A DNA stretch of 64,000 bases from VAZQ01 sp963771845 (GTDB lineage: Bacteria > Pseudomonadota > Alphaproteobacteria > Rhizobiales > Xanthobacteraceae): assembly GCA_963771845.1 (NCBI GenBank), contig CAVYVC010000030.1, positions 186,001 through 250,000 on the forward strand, given 5' to 3'. Position 1 is the stretch's first letter; each line of letters starts with the position of its first letter. This document shows positions 42,558 to 50,206 of this stretch, one piece after another. Position numbers and translations under genes: made by a program. The notes under the pieces were generated by a model, which ran no database searches, was not told the origin of the DNA, and worked only from the letters and a program-made list of their open reading frames with translations.

Positions 42558-43632
42558 GCCACGTGCCGAACGCTCGGCCGCGATCGCGATTGCCTCGCCG
42601 CTCATCGCGATCGCCTTCACCCTGGTCACGATGGCGGTGCTGTTCGCGATCATCGGCAAGAATCCGCTTGCCGCGCTCTGGGTCTATTTCATCGATCCGC
42701 TCACGGACGCCTATTCGCTGCAGGAAATCGTGGTCAAGGCGACTCCTTTGGTGATGATCGCTCTTGGCCTGTCGCTTTGTTATCTCGCCAATGTCTGGAA
42801 CATCGGCGCCGAGGGACAATTCCTGATCGGCGCCGTGGCGGGGAGCTGGCTCGCCGTCAAGACCAACGGCACCGGCGCCGGTCACTGGGTGATGCCGGCC
42901 ATGCTGGCGCTGGGCGCGCTCGGCGGCGCGCTCTACGCCCTTATTCCCGCGATCTGCAGGGTGAGATTTGGCGCCAGCGAAATTCTCACCAGCCTGATGC
43001 TGGTCTATGTGGCCGATCTTTTTCTCGATTACCTGGTGCGCGGCCCCTGGCGCGATCCCAAGGGATACAATTTTCCAACCACCCCTGATTTCGATCCGGT
43101 CGCGACCGTTCCCATCCTCATCGAGGGCAGCCGGGTGCATGCCGGGGCGCTCATTGCCTTGTTGGCCGTTGCCGCGGCGATGCTCGTGCTTGGTCGGACC
43201 ATCAAAGGTTTTGAAATAAAAGTGGTCGGTTCTGCTCCGAAGGCGGCGCGCTTTGGCGGATTCAACGCCGGCCAGCTCACAATTCTGACGTTCCTTGTGT
43301 CAGGCGCCCTCGCCGGCCTTTCCGGCATCATTGAAGTGGCTGGCCCGGTCGGAAATCTGCGGCCGAATATCTCGCCGGGCTACGGGTTCACGGCAATTAT
43401 CGTGGCGTTCCTGGGTCGATTGAACCCGATCGGCATACTGATTGCAGGGCTGTTTCTGGCGCTCACGTTCATCGGCGGCGAACAGGCCCAGATTTCCATG
43501 CGCATCCCGCTCGACCTGACCAAAGTGTTCCAGGGCATCCTCCTGTTCTACGTGCTGGCGTGCGATTCCCTCATCCTTTACCGGCTCCGGCTCATCCCGG
43601 GTCATGGCAAGGCAGCCTATGGGACTCCTTGA
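42541..43632 (+). CDS. BMP-type ABC transporter permease 1, second system
   Basis: Permease of 363 residues. It overlaps the ATPase end by 17 bases and begins MRLALEPRAERSAAIAIAS. The conserved NVWNIGAEGQFLIGAVAG and SPGYGFTAIIVAFLGRLNPIGI segments identify the YufP class. It lacks the repeat-derived N-terminal insert seen in the first system. About ten hydrophobic segments. Confidence 0.9.
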   Translation: MRLALEPRAERSAAIAIASPLIAIAFTLVTMAVLFAIIGKNPLAALWVYFIDPLTDAYSLQEIVVKATPLVMIALGLSLCYLANVWNIGAEGQFLIGAVAGSWLAVKTNGTGAGHWVMPAMLALGALGGALYALIPAICRVRFGASEILTSLMLVYVADLFLDYLVRGPWRDPKGYNFPTTPDFDPVATVPILIEGSRVHAGALIALLAVAAAMLVLGRTIKGFEIKVVGSAPKAARFGGFNAGQLTILTFLVSGALAGLSGIIEVAGPVGNLRPNISPGYGFTAIIVAFLGRLNPIGILIAGLFLALTFIGGEQAQISMRIPLDLTKVFQGILLFYVLACDSLILYRLRLIPGHGKAAYGTP

Positions 43633-44539
43633 AGCCATCATTCTTGCCGTGCTCGCCGCGTCGACGCCGCTCCTCATAGCGGCCGCGGGGGAGCTCGTCG
43701 CGGAGCGGGCGGGCGTGCTCAACCTCGGCGTTGAAGGAATGATGATCATGGGCGCCGCCTGCGCGTTCGCCGGTGCCTACGTCACCGGGTCCACGCTAAT
43801 CGGTGCGCTCTGCGGCATGTTGGCAGGGACGGCGCTGGCGGCAATCTTTGCCTTGCTCACGCTCGGGCTTGCGGTCAACCAGGTGGCGACCGGGCTCGCC
43901 CTGACCATTCTCGGCATTGGCCTCTCAGGCTTGATCGGAGCAGGTTTTGTCGGCGAAAAGATCGTCCCGGCCCCGCAACTCCACCTGCCGTTCCTCACCG
44001 ATCTTCCATTCGTTGGCCGCATCCTGTTTGGGCAGGACGCGTTCGTCTATCTCTCGCTCGCGCTCATCGCGGCAATCTGGTGGTTCATCTATCGCACCCG
44101 CCACGGGCTGGTGCTGCGAGCGGTTGGCGACAACCATGCATCCGCCCACGCGCTGGGCTATCCGGTACTGACAATCCGCACCCTCGCGGTGCTGTTCGGC
44201 GGTGCGTGCGCCGGCCTTGGCGGAGCCTATCTGCCGCTCGCTTACACCCCCTTCTTTATTCCCGGCATGACCGCCGGCCGCGGCTGGATCGCGCTCGCGC
44301 TCGTGGTTTTTGCTTCGTGGCTCCCCGGACGGCTTGTGGCCGGCGCTTATCTGTTTGGAGCAGTGACGATCCTGCAGCTGCACGCGCAAGGTGCCGGTTT
44401 CGGCATTCCCTCGCAGCTGATGTCGTCCTTGCCGTATCTCGCCACCATTTTGGTGCTGGTCGCGATCTCGCGGGCGCGCGGCACGACGAGGTCCGCTTCG
44501 CCCGCGTCGCTTGGTCTGGTGTTCGTACCGGACCGCTAG
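43619..44539 (+). CDS. BMP-type ABC transporter permease 2, second system
   Basis: Permease of 306 residues (YufQ class) with GELVAERAGVLNLGVEGMMIMGA near the N-terminus. ATG 43619 has AAGG at good spacing and overlaps permease 1; ATG 43604 is an alternative. Its TAG stop (44537-44539) is the first codon of the dispersed repeat that follows, so the last residues (FVPDR) run directly into that element. Confidence 0.9.
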   Translation: MGLLEAIILAVLAASTPLLIAAAGELVAERAGVLNLGVEGMMIMGAACAFAGAYVTGSTLIGALCGMLAGTALAAIFALLTLGLAVNQVATGLALTILGIGLSGLIGAGFVGEKIVPAPQLHLPFLTDLPFVGRILFGQDAFVYLSLALIAAIWWFIYRTRHGLVLRAVGDNHASAHALGYPVLTIRTLAVLFGGACAGLGGAYLPLAYTPFFIPGMTAGRGWIALALVVFASWLPGRLVAGAYLFGAVTILQLHAQGAGFGIPSQLMSSLPYLATILVLVAISRARGTTRSASPASLGLVFVPDR

Positions 44540-44643
44540 AGCATGTCCCGCAAAAGTGGGAACCGGTTTTGCGAGAAAGGACATGCTCAAACAAAAGAGG
44601 CAGAGCAGGATGACGATTCGAAGAAATTAGTCGTCCTGCTCTA
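44537..44643. repeat. Long dispersed repeat, copy 2 (inverted relative to 29310-29417)
   Basis: tagagcatgtcccgcaaaag ... ttgcgagaaaggacatgctc, followed by agagcaggatgacg ... cgtcctgctcta: the same two-hairpin mosaic as at 29310. It lies inside the second BMP operon between the permease and the binding-protein gene and could attenuate or process the transcript there. Confidence 0.85.
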
Positions 44644-44722
44644 ATAGACCCGCAGCGCGCGCTGACGGGCGCCGCGCGCTATCGGGACTTGTTAGCTCCC
44701 GTCAAGGAACGTGGAGATCCAA

Positions 44723-45802
44723 ATGCGAAAGATTGTTGTTTTGGCTGCCGCCGCAATCCTTGCGGCTGGGGCAGGCGCCGACCGCGCATCCGCCCAGCAA
44801 AAGCTCAAGGTCGGATTCATTTATCTTGGGCCGGTTGGCGATTTCGGGTGGACCTATCAGCACGAGGTCGGCCGGCAATACGTGGTCAAGGAGCTCGGCT
44901 CCAAGGTCGAGACCACGTACCTCGAAAACGTCAACGAGGGTCCGGACTCTGAGCGTTCCATCGAGCAGTTGGCCCGCTCTGGTCACAAGCTGATCTTCAC
45001 CACCTCCTTCGGCTACATGGACCCGACCATCAAGGTCGCAAAAAAATATCCGGACGTCTTTTTCGAGCACAACACCGGCTACAAGCGCGACAAGAACGTC
45101 GCAACCTATTCGGCGCGGTTCTACGAGGGGCGCTTCATCCAGGGACAGATTGCAGCCAAGATGTCGAAGACGGGAGTGCTCGGCTATATCGGCTCGTTCC
45201 CGATCCCGGAGGTGATCTCGGGAATGAACTCCACCATGCTTGGCGCCCAGTCCATCAATCCGAACATCAAGGTCAAGATCATCTGGGTCAATTCATGGTT
45301 CGACCCCGGCAAGGAAGCAGACGCAGCCAAGGCATTGCTTGACCAGGGTGCCGACGTGGTCATGCAGCACACCGACAGCCCGGCGGCGATGCAGATTGCC
45401 GAAGCCCGTCACGCGCACGCATTCGGGCAGGATTCCGACATGATCAAGTTTGGGCCCACCGCCCAGCTCACCGCCATCGTCAACAACTGGGGGCCTTACT
45501 ACGTCGAGCGCGTGCAGGCCGTGCTCGACAACAAGTGGACCTCGGGCGACGTGTGGGGCGGTCTCAACTCCAAGATGCTGCTCATGGCGGCGTACACGAA
45601 TATGCCCGGCGAGGTGAAGACGCTGGCGATGCAAACGCAGGCCGCGATCGCCGGCGGCACTCTGCACCCGTTCAAGTGTCCCGTCATCGATCAGGACGGC
45701 AAGACCATCGAGTGCAAGGGTGGAGCTCACCTCGACGACGGACAGATTCTTGGCATGAATTTTTACGTCAAGGGCATCGACGACAAGATGCCGGGCAAGT
45801 AA
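44723..45802 (+). CDS. BMP-family ABC transporter substrate-binding protein, second system
   Basis: Periplasmic binding protein of 359 residues. ATG 44723 has GGAG six bases upstream; a GTG at 44711 is in frame. Sec-type signal peptide to about DRASAQ. The mature part starts KLKVGFIYLGPVGDFGWTYQH, with YSARFYEGRFIQGQIAAKMSKTG. It is a distant paralogue of the protein at 33734, which has a Tat-type signal instead. Last gene of the second importer operon. Confidence 0.92.
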   Translation: MRKIVVLAAAAILAAGAGADRASAQQKLKVGFIYLGPVGDFGWTYQHEVGRQYVVKELGSKVETTYLENVNEGPDSERSIEQLARSGHKLIFTTSFGYMDPTIKVAKKYPDVFFEHNTGYKRDKNVATYSARFYEGRFIQGQIAAKMSKTGVLGYIGSFPIPEVISGMNSTMLGAQSINPNIKVKIIWVNSWFDPGKEADAAKALLDQGADVVMQHTDSPAAMQIAEARHAHAFGQDSDMIKFGPTAQLTAIVNNWGPYYVERVQAVLDNKWTSGDVWGGLNSKMLLMAAYTNMPGEVKTLAMQTQAAIAGGTLHPFKCPVIDQDGKTIECKGGAHLDDGQILGMNFYVKGIDDKMPGK

Positions 45803-45809
45803 GGACGTT

Positions 45810-45876
45810 GTGGCCCGCATGAGCGCAGCGATATGCGGGGTGGTGCCCCGGATTTCGCTTCTCTCATCCGGGCTAC
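45810..45876. repeat. Palindromic repeat (tggcccgcatgagcg variant)
   Basis: gtggcccgcatgagcgcag on the left and cggatttcgcttctctcatc then cgggctac on the right. It lies between the BMP protein gene and the small lipoprotein gene. Confidence 0.85.
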
Positions 45877-45889
45877 GCCGCTGATTCCA

Positions 45890-46297
45890 ATGTGTACGAT
45901 GCGCCGTTCCATACATTTGTTTTTCAGATTGTGCATTTGCGCCTTTCTCGACGCATGTTCCATTCAACAAGCCGTCCAGGAACACAAGGAGCAGCAAGCC
46001 AGGATGACACGGTCGCTCGACGGCTATGTGGGAAAATCCATCGCCGACGTGACTGCCGAGCGGGGACCACCCACCAGCACGATCGAGCTCGCAGCAAACA
46101 GGCGAAGCTTTCAGTGGGAGATGACGACGGAAACGCCTGAACGGGCGGCAGCCGCTCCGGGATCGCAGATGGCTGTCATTCTTCCAAAAGGTGAACAAAC
46201 GTGCCTGGTGACTATTGTTGCGTCAACCGCCGCACCCTCGCCGGCATTGTCGGACTGGATCATTGAAAGCACGCAATGGAAAGGGGCGAACTGCTGA
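45890..46297 (+). CDS. Small lipoprotein, unknown function
   Basis: Predicted 135-residue protein (ATG 45890, or ATG 45899 three residues later; neither has a clear ribosome site). A hydrophobic stretch ends in a lipobox-like FLDAC. The mature part has DGYVGKSIADVTAERGPPTSTIEL, a pattern common in small alphaproteobacterial lipoproteins, and C-terminal QTCLVTIVAS. Its end (46297) lies nine bases from the point where the opposing response-regulator fragment loses homology. Confidence 0.65.
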   Translation: MCTMRRSIHLFFRLCICAFLDACSIQQAVQEHKEQQARMTRSLDGYVGKSIADVTAERGPPTSTIELAANRRSFQWEMTTETPERAAAAPGSQMAVILPKGEQTCLVTIVASTAAPSPALSDWIIESTQWKGANC

Positions 46298-46339
46298 TTT
46301 AAGTCCCTCGTCGTTGTCCTCGACGTACAGAATCTTCAT
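46223..46339 (-). pseudogene. Truncated response-regulator remnant
   Basis: An ATG at 46339 overlaps the histidine kinase stop (ATGA) and encodes MKILYVEDNDEG, the exact start of a CheY-like receiver domain with the acidic pair. Homology then stops after about 11 codons (near 46307). The frame runs as unrelated residues into the lipoprotein region and ends at 46223. The remaining roughly 110 residues of the receiver domain are gone. It marks a deletion or rearrangement breakpoint beside the lipoprotein gene. Confidence 0.7.
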
Positions 46340-46971
46340 TGCTTCGGCCCCTGCGCCGCTGTCTTCGAAGCGTCAACCATCATTGGCAGCCGAATTGTAA
46401 ACGTCGATCCGCGGCCAAGCTCGCTCTGGACCGTGATGTCGCCGCCCATCATCTGGCAAAACCGTTTGCTGATCGCGAGCCCGAGGCCGGTTCCACCATA
46501 TTTCCGGGTCGTCGATGCATCAGCCTGGGAGAATTCCTGGAACAGCTTGCCCATTTGCTCCGGCGTCATGCCGATGCCGGTATCAGAAACAGCGATGGTG
46601 ACCCAATCGCGGCCGTTTTCCTGTGCCTGCCGTGCATGAACGATGATCGTTCCACGCTCCGTAAATTTGTTGGCGTTGCTCATGAGATTGAGCAGCGCCT
46701 GCCGCAGCCGCATCTGATCGGCATGCAGCATGCCGATTGTGGCATTGCAACTGACCGCCAGGCGGTTCTCGTTCTTCGCCGCCAATGGCTCGATGGTCTT
46801 GACCACGGTGTCGATGAGCGGCGCGAGCGCAAAATCTTCGAGCTGCAGCTCCATCCGCCCGGCCTCGATCTTGGAGAGGTCGAGAATGTCATTGATCAAC
46901 GCAAGCAGATGCCGGGCCGCGCCGAGCACGCGGTCGAGCGGCTCAAGGTCCTGATTGAGACGTCTCCGCAT
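46336..46971 (-). CDS. Sensor kinase fragment 3: dimerisation end and ATPase domain
   Basis: 211-residue frame beginning MRRRLNQDLEPL. It holds the second HisKA helix (ARHLLALINDILDLSKIEAGRM) and a complete HATPase_c domain: N box LMSNANKF, G1 DTGIGM, F box GKLFQEFSQAD, G2 GTGLGLAISK. It lacks the phospho-accepting histidine, which lies in the preceding fragment, so alone it is unlikely to be an autophosphorylating kinase. Confidence 0.7.
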   Translation of the reverse strand: MRRRLNQDLEPLDRVLGAARHLLALINDILDLSKIEAGRMELQLEDFALAPLIDTVVKTIEPLAAKNENRLAVSCNATIGMLHADQMRLRQALLNLMSNANKFTERGTIIVHARQAQENGRDWVTIAVSDTGIGMTPEQMGKLFQEFSQADASTTRKYGGTGLGLAISKRFCQMMGGDITVQSELGRGSTFTIRLPMMVDASKTAAQGPKQ

Positions 46972-49081
46972 CCTCGCGCAGCATCTCGCTCACACCGATG
47001 ATGGCATTGAGCGGCGTGCGCAGCTCATGGCTCATATTGGCGAGGAACTGCGACTTGTGCTGGCTCGCCTCGGATAGCTGACGGCTCTTGTCCTGTATTT
47101 CGTCGAACAGCCGCATATTTTGGATGGCAATCACCGCTTGGTCCGCAAAAGTTTGAAGAAGGGCAAGCTCTTTGTCTGAAAACGCACCGGCCGTTCTGCG
47201 CCCGATCCATATCGATCCGATGCTGCGGCCTTCAGAGACCATCGGGGCAAACACCACTGCTTTGGTCCCGGCCGATAGGGTGGGCTCGCGGACAGGAAGC
47301 GGAACTTCAGCGTGTTCGACGTCCGGAAAATGCGCAATCTTGCCGCGCAGGAAGAATCCACCTCCCGCATGCCTCTCCGCGACCTCGCGCATCACTTTAA
47401 GGAGTGCCTGCGCGTCGATTCCGACTGACGCGCGCAACTGCAGCATACCGTCTTTGTCCACGATATTAATGCCTGCCTGGCAACCCGGGAAAAGCCGCCC
47501 GCAACTGGCGATAATGGCATCGAATACGGGTTGAGTGTCGGCAACGGAACTGCTGATTACCTTGAGGATTTCGGCGGAAGCGCGCTGGTGATCAAGCGCC
47601 TCCTTGACTTCGTCGAACAGGCGCGCGTTCTCAATTGCGATCACCGCCTGATCGGCGAAGGTCTGAACCAGCTCGATCTGTTTATCGGTGAACGGGTTCA
47701 CCTCATCGTGGGTAAGGTTGAAGACCCCGATTGCCATGCCCTCACGCAGGAGCGGCACACTGAGGATGGTCCTGTACCCAAACGCCTGTACATAATCGCG
47801 AGATTGATATTCCGGATCGGACAGCACATCCGGGATGTGAATGGCCTTGCCTTCCAATCCGGCTCGCCCGCACGCGCTGCCACGGTCCGCGGGCACCGGG
47901 TGTTCCATCGCCCATTGCATCGCCTCGGGCGCGAAACCATGGTGGGCGCGCATCCGATATGCATCGCCGTCCCGCATCATGATTGCGCCCTTGTCGGTTG
48001 CGCAAAGCCGCGTGGCTGACTCAACGAGCGTGTCGAGCACGGACTGCAGATCGAACGTCGAGCGGCTGATGACCTTGAGGACATCGGCGGTGGCGGTCTG
48101 CTGCTGCAGCGATTCGCGCAGCTCGTTAAGCAGCCGAGTGTTCTCTATTGCAATTACCGCCTGTGCCGCAAAATTCGTCACCAGCTCGATCTGCTTATTA
48201 ATGAATGGTCGGACCTCCTGACGGTAGATATTGATTGCGCCAAGCACCTGATTATCTTTCAGCATTGGCACGCAAATCATGGTACGAAAGCCCGCCAACT
48301 CGACAGCGCTAATCATCAGGGGATGGCGTTCGACATAAGCATGATCAGCCATAATGTCAGGGATGTGAACAACCTGTTTTGTTTTCAGCATACGGCCAAG
48401 CGCCGTGCTTGGATCGGGACGCACTGGTCTGCGTCTGCGCATATCGGCATATGCAAGCGGCGCGTTGTGGAGCGCTGCCGCGCAGAATTCGTCACCCTCT
48501 CGCAGATACAAAGTACCAAATTTGGCTTCGCAAATTTGGGTCGCGTTCGCCAGCATGGCCTTGAACACGGGCTCAAGCTCGCCGGGTGAGCTTGAGATGA
48601 CCCCAAGCACCTCGGCGGTGGCGGTCTGTTGCTGCAGCGACTCGCGTAACTCGTTAAGCAGCCGCGCGTTCTCGATGGCAATCACAGCCTGATTGGCGAA
48701 ATTGTTGACCAGCTCGATCTGCTTGGTGGTAAACGGCCGCACCTCCTTGCGGTAGATGGCGAGCACGCCAAGCAGCGAATCTCCCTTGAGCATCGGCACG
48801 CCGAGGGTCGTGCGAGCGCCACCGAGGTCAGCTATAGCGACCAGCCTCGGATCGCCTTCGAGAAATGGCGGCATCACCCGGATATCTTCGATGTGGACGA
48901 CCTGCTTGGTCTCGCGAACCTTGGCGTGACCGCTTTTGGGATGAACCCGGAACGGCACGTTCTGGGTAGCGGCGAGCGCTGGCGGCACGTTGTAGACAGC
49001 GGCAGCACGCGTTAACTCTTCATCGTCCAGGTAAAAGACACCGAACTCGGCACCGCAGATACGGGTCGCATTCTCAAGCAT
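46943..49081 (-). CDS. Sensor kinase fragment 2: four GAF domains and phospho-acceptor histidine
   Basis: 712-residue frame with GAF domains starting at MLENATRICGAEFG, MLANATQICEAKFG, TLVESATRLCATDKG and IIASCGRLFPGCQAG. The HisKA histidine is in FLANMSHELRTPLNAIIG. It ends nine codons after that motif in a shifted tail (TSQSGP). GAF domains of this kind bind small ligands or sense redox state; no haem-ligating motif is evident. The linkers between GAF units are almost identical, so unequal recombination or assembly collapse is possible. Confidence 0.7.
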   Translation of the reverse strand: MLENATRICGAEFGVFYLDDEELTRAAAVYNVPPALAATQNVPFRVHPKSGHAKVRETKQVVHIEDIRVMPPFLEGDPRLVAIADLGGARTTLGVPMLKGDSLLGVLAIYRKEVRPFTTKQIELVNNFANQAVIAIENARLLNELRESLQQQTATAEVLGVISSSPGELEPVFKAMLANATQICEAKFGTLYLREGDEFCAAALHNAPLAYADMRRRRPVRPDPSTALGRMLKTKQVVHIPDIMADHAYVERHPLMISAVELAGFRTMICVPMLKDNQVLGAINIYRQEVRPFINKQIELVTNFAAQAVIAIENTRLLNELRESLQQQTATADVLKVISRSTFDLQSVLDTLVESATRLCATDKGAIMMRDGDAYRMRAHHGFAPEAMQWAMEHPVPADRGSACGRAGLEGKAIHIPDVLSDPEYQSRDYVQAFGYRTILSVPLLREGMAIGVFNLTHDEVNPFTDKQIELVQTFADQAVIAIENARLFDEVKEALDHQRASAEILKVISSSVADTQPVFDAIIASCGRLFPGCQAGINIVDKDGMLQLRASVGIDAQALLKVMREVAERHAGGGFFLRGKIAHFPDVEHAEVPLPVREPTLSAGTKAVVFAPMVSEGRSIGSIWIGRRTAGAFSDKELALLQTFADQAVIAIQNMRLFDEIQDKSRQLSEASQHKSQFLANMSHELRTPLNAIIGVSEMLREDAETSQSGP

Positions 49082-49842
49082 TGCGTCGAAAACAGTTTCA
49101 AGTCCTCTGGCGACGAACTGATGACCTTGAGCACCTCCGATGTCGCCGTCTGCTGCTCCAGCGATTCGCTGAGATCATCAGTGCGCTGACGCAATTCGTT
49201 GAGCAGCCGCGTGTTCTCGATGGCGATGACGGCTTGGGCGGCGAAGTTCGTGACCAGCTCGATCTGCTTATCGGTGAACGGCCGAACCTCCTGACGATAA
49301 ATGAGGATGATACCAACGAACTCGCTCCCCTTGAGCATCGGTACCGCGATATATGATCGCGCACCGCCGAACTTAGCCGCGATGGTCGGGATCTCCTCTG
49401 CTGCGTCGTCGTCAACGTGGATCACCTTTCTTGTCTTGAAGGCGCGATCAAGAGCGCTGCCGACTGTCGGCCGAAACGGGCCACGTTGTTGGACAAAATC
49501 AGCCATGGGCGGTGGATAATTTTGAGCCGCCGGATACAAAATCCCATCCTGGTAACGGAGCAATCCGCCGAACTGGGCCTCGCAAAGGCGGGTGGCGTTC
49601 GCCAGCATGCTGTGGAAGACAGTCTCCAGCTCGCCCGGCGAGCCTGAGATGACCTTGAGCACTTCCAAAGTCGCTGCCTGCTGCTCCAGCGCCTCGGCAA
49701 GATGCCGTTGCGACTCAGCGAGCGCGCGGGTCCGCTGGTCGAGTTGCTCTTTGAGATTGGCCGCCGATGAACCGCGGGCGCGGCCAGCGGTCGCCCGCTT
49801 GCCGCGGTTGGGCCTTGTTGTCTTTCTGCGGCGCGTTTTCAT
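49012..49842 (-). CDS. Sensor kinase fragment 1: N-terminus and first GAF domain
   Basis: 276-residue frame. A basic N-terminus (MKTRRRKTTRPNRGKR) and a coiled coil (LKEQLDQRTRALAESQRHLAEALEQQ) precede a GAF domain (residues about 65-215, ending QAVIAIENTRLLNEL). The last 24 residues (LFSTQCLRMRPVSAV...) are out of frame relative to the family and mark the first frameshift. The true start ATG 49842 lacks a strong ribosome site. Confidence 0.7.
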   Translation of the reverse strand: MKTRRRKTTRPNRGKRATAGRARGSSAANLKEQLDQRTRALAESQRHLAEALEQQAATLEVLKVISGSPGELETVFHSMLANATRLCEAQFGGLLRYQDGILYPAAQNYPPPMADFVQQRGPFRPTVGSALDRAFKTRKVIHVDDDAAEEIPTIAAKFGGARSYIAVPMLKGSEFVGIILIYRQEVRPFTDKQIELVTNFAAQAVIAIENTRLLNELRQRTDDLSESLEQQTATSEVLKVISSSPEDLKLFSTQCLRMRPVSAVPSSVSFTWTMKS

Positions 49843-49861
49843 GGCTGCGCTGACCTTAGCA

Positions 49862-50182
49862 TCACTTCCTCTCCTCGATCAGCTGCCAAAGACGGGCGGG
49901 GCTGAGTGGCATCTCGGTGAGCCTCACTTGCTTCTCCGCAAGCGCGAGCGCGTCCTCGATCGCCTGCGCGAATAAAGCCCCGACTGGAATGGCGCCCGCT
50001 TCGCCTGCACCCTTGATGCCCAGCGGGTTGAGCGGGGAGGGGGTAAAGGTATGCGCCAGCTCCATCGCCGGGACGTCGAGAGAATTGGGCAGGAGATAAT
50101 CGGCAAGCGAGGCGTTGAGGAGCTGCCCGTCGTCATCAAAGACAAGCTGCTCATAGAACGCATTGCCGATTCCCTGACCGGT
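49862..50182 (-). pseudogene. C-terminal stub of a CoxL/xanthine dehydrogenase-type molybdenum subunit
   Basis: Open frame of 106 codons without a start codon at its head (a TGA precedes it at 50185-50183). It reads GQGIGNAFYEQLVFDDDG, ADYLLPNSLDVP, HTFTPSPLNPLGIKGAGEAG and LSPARLWQLIEERK. This is the final seventh of a molybdopterin-binding large subunit, including the catalytic glutamate loop (GAGEAG). The rest of the gene is absent; the adenosine deaminase gene ends 22 bases upstream of that TGA. A 67-residue ORF inside it (from 50065) is part of the same remnant. Confidence 0.8.
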
Positions 50183-50206
50183 TCACCGAAATAACGTGTG
50201 GCCATA

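Larger units (their letters stand above)
46336..49842 (-). pseudogene. Five-GAF-domain sensor histidine kinase interrupted by two frameshifts
   Basis: Read across three frames, this is a cytosolic sensor kinase of about 1168 residues: coiled-coil N-terminus, five GAF domains joined by near-identical linkers (LLNELRESLQQQTAT...VLKVIS), HisKA and HATPase_c. The first shift is near 49094, where a base seems lost (LKLF should continue as VFDAMLENAT). The second lies near 46950-46962, where a base seems gained (EDAETSQ continues as NQDLEPLDRVLG). The shifts are opposite in sign. They may be real decay or base-calling errors; the adjoining receiver remnant and CoxL stub favour decay. Confidence 0.75.
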
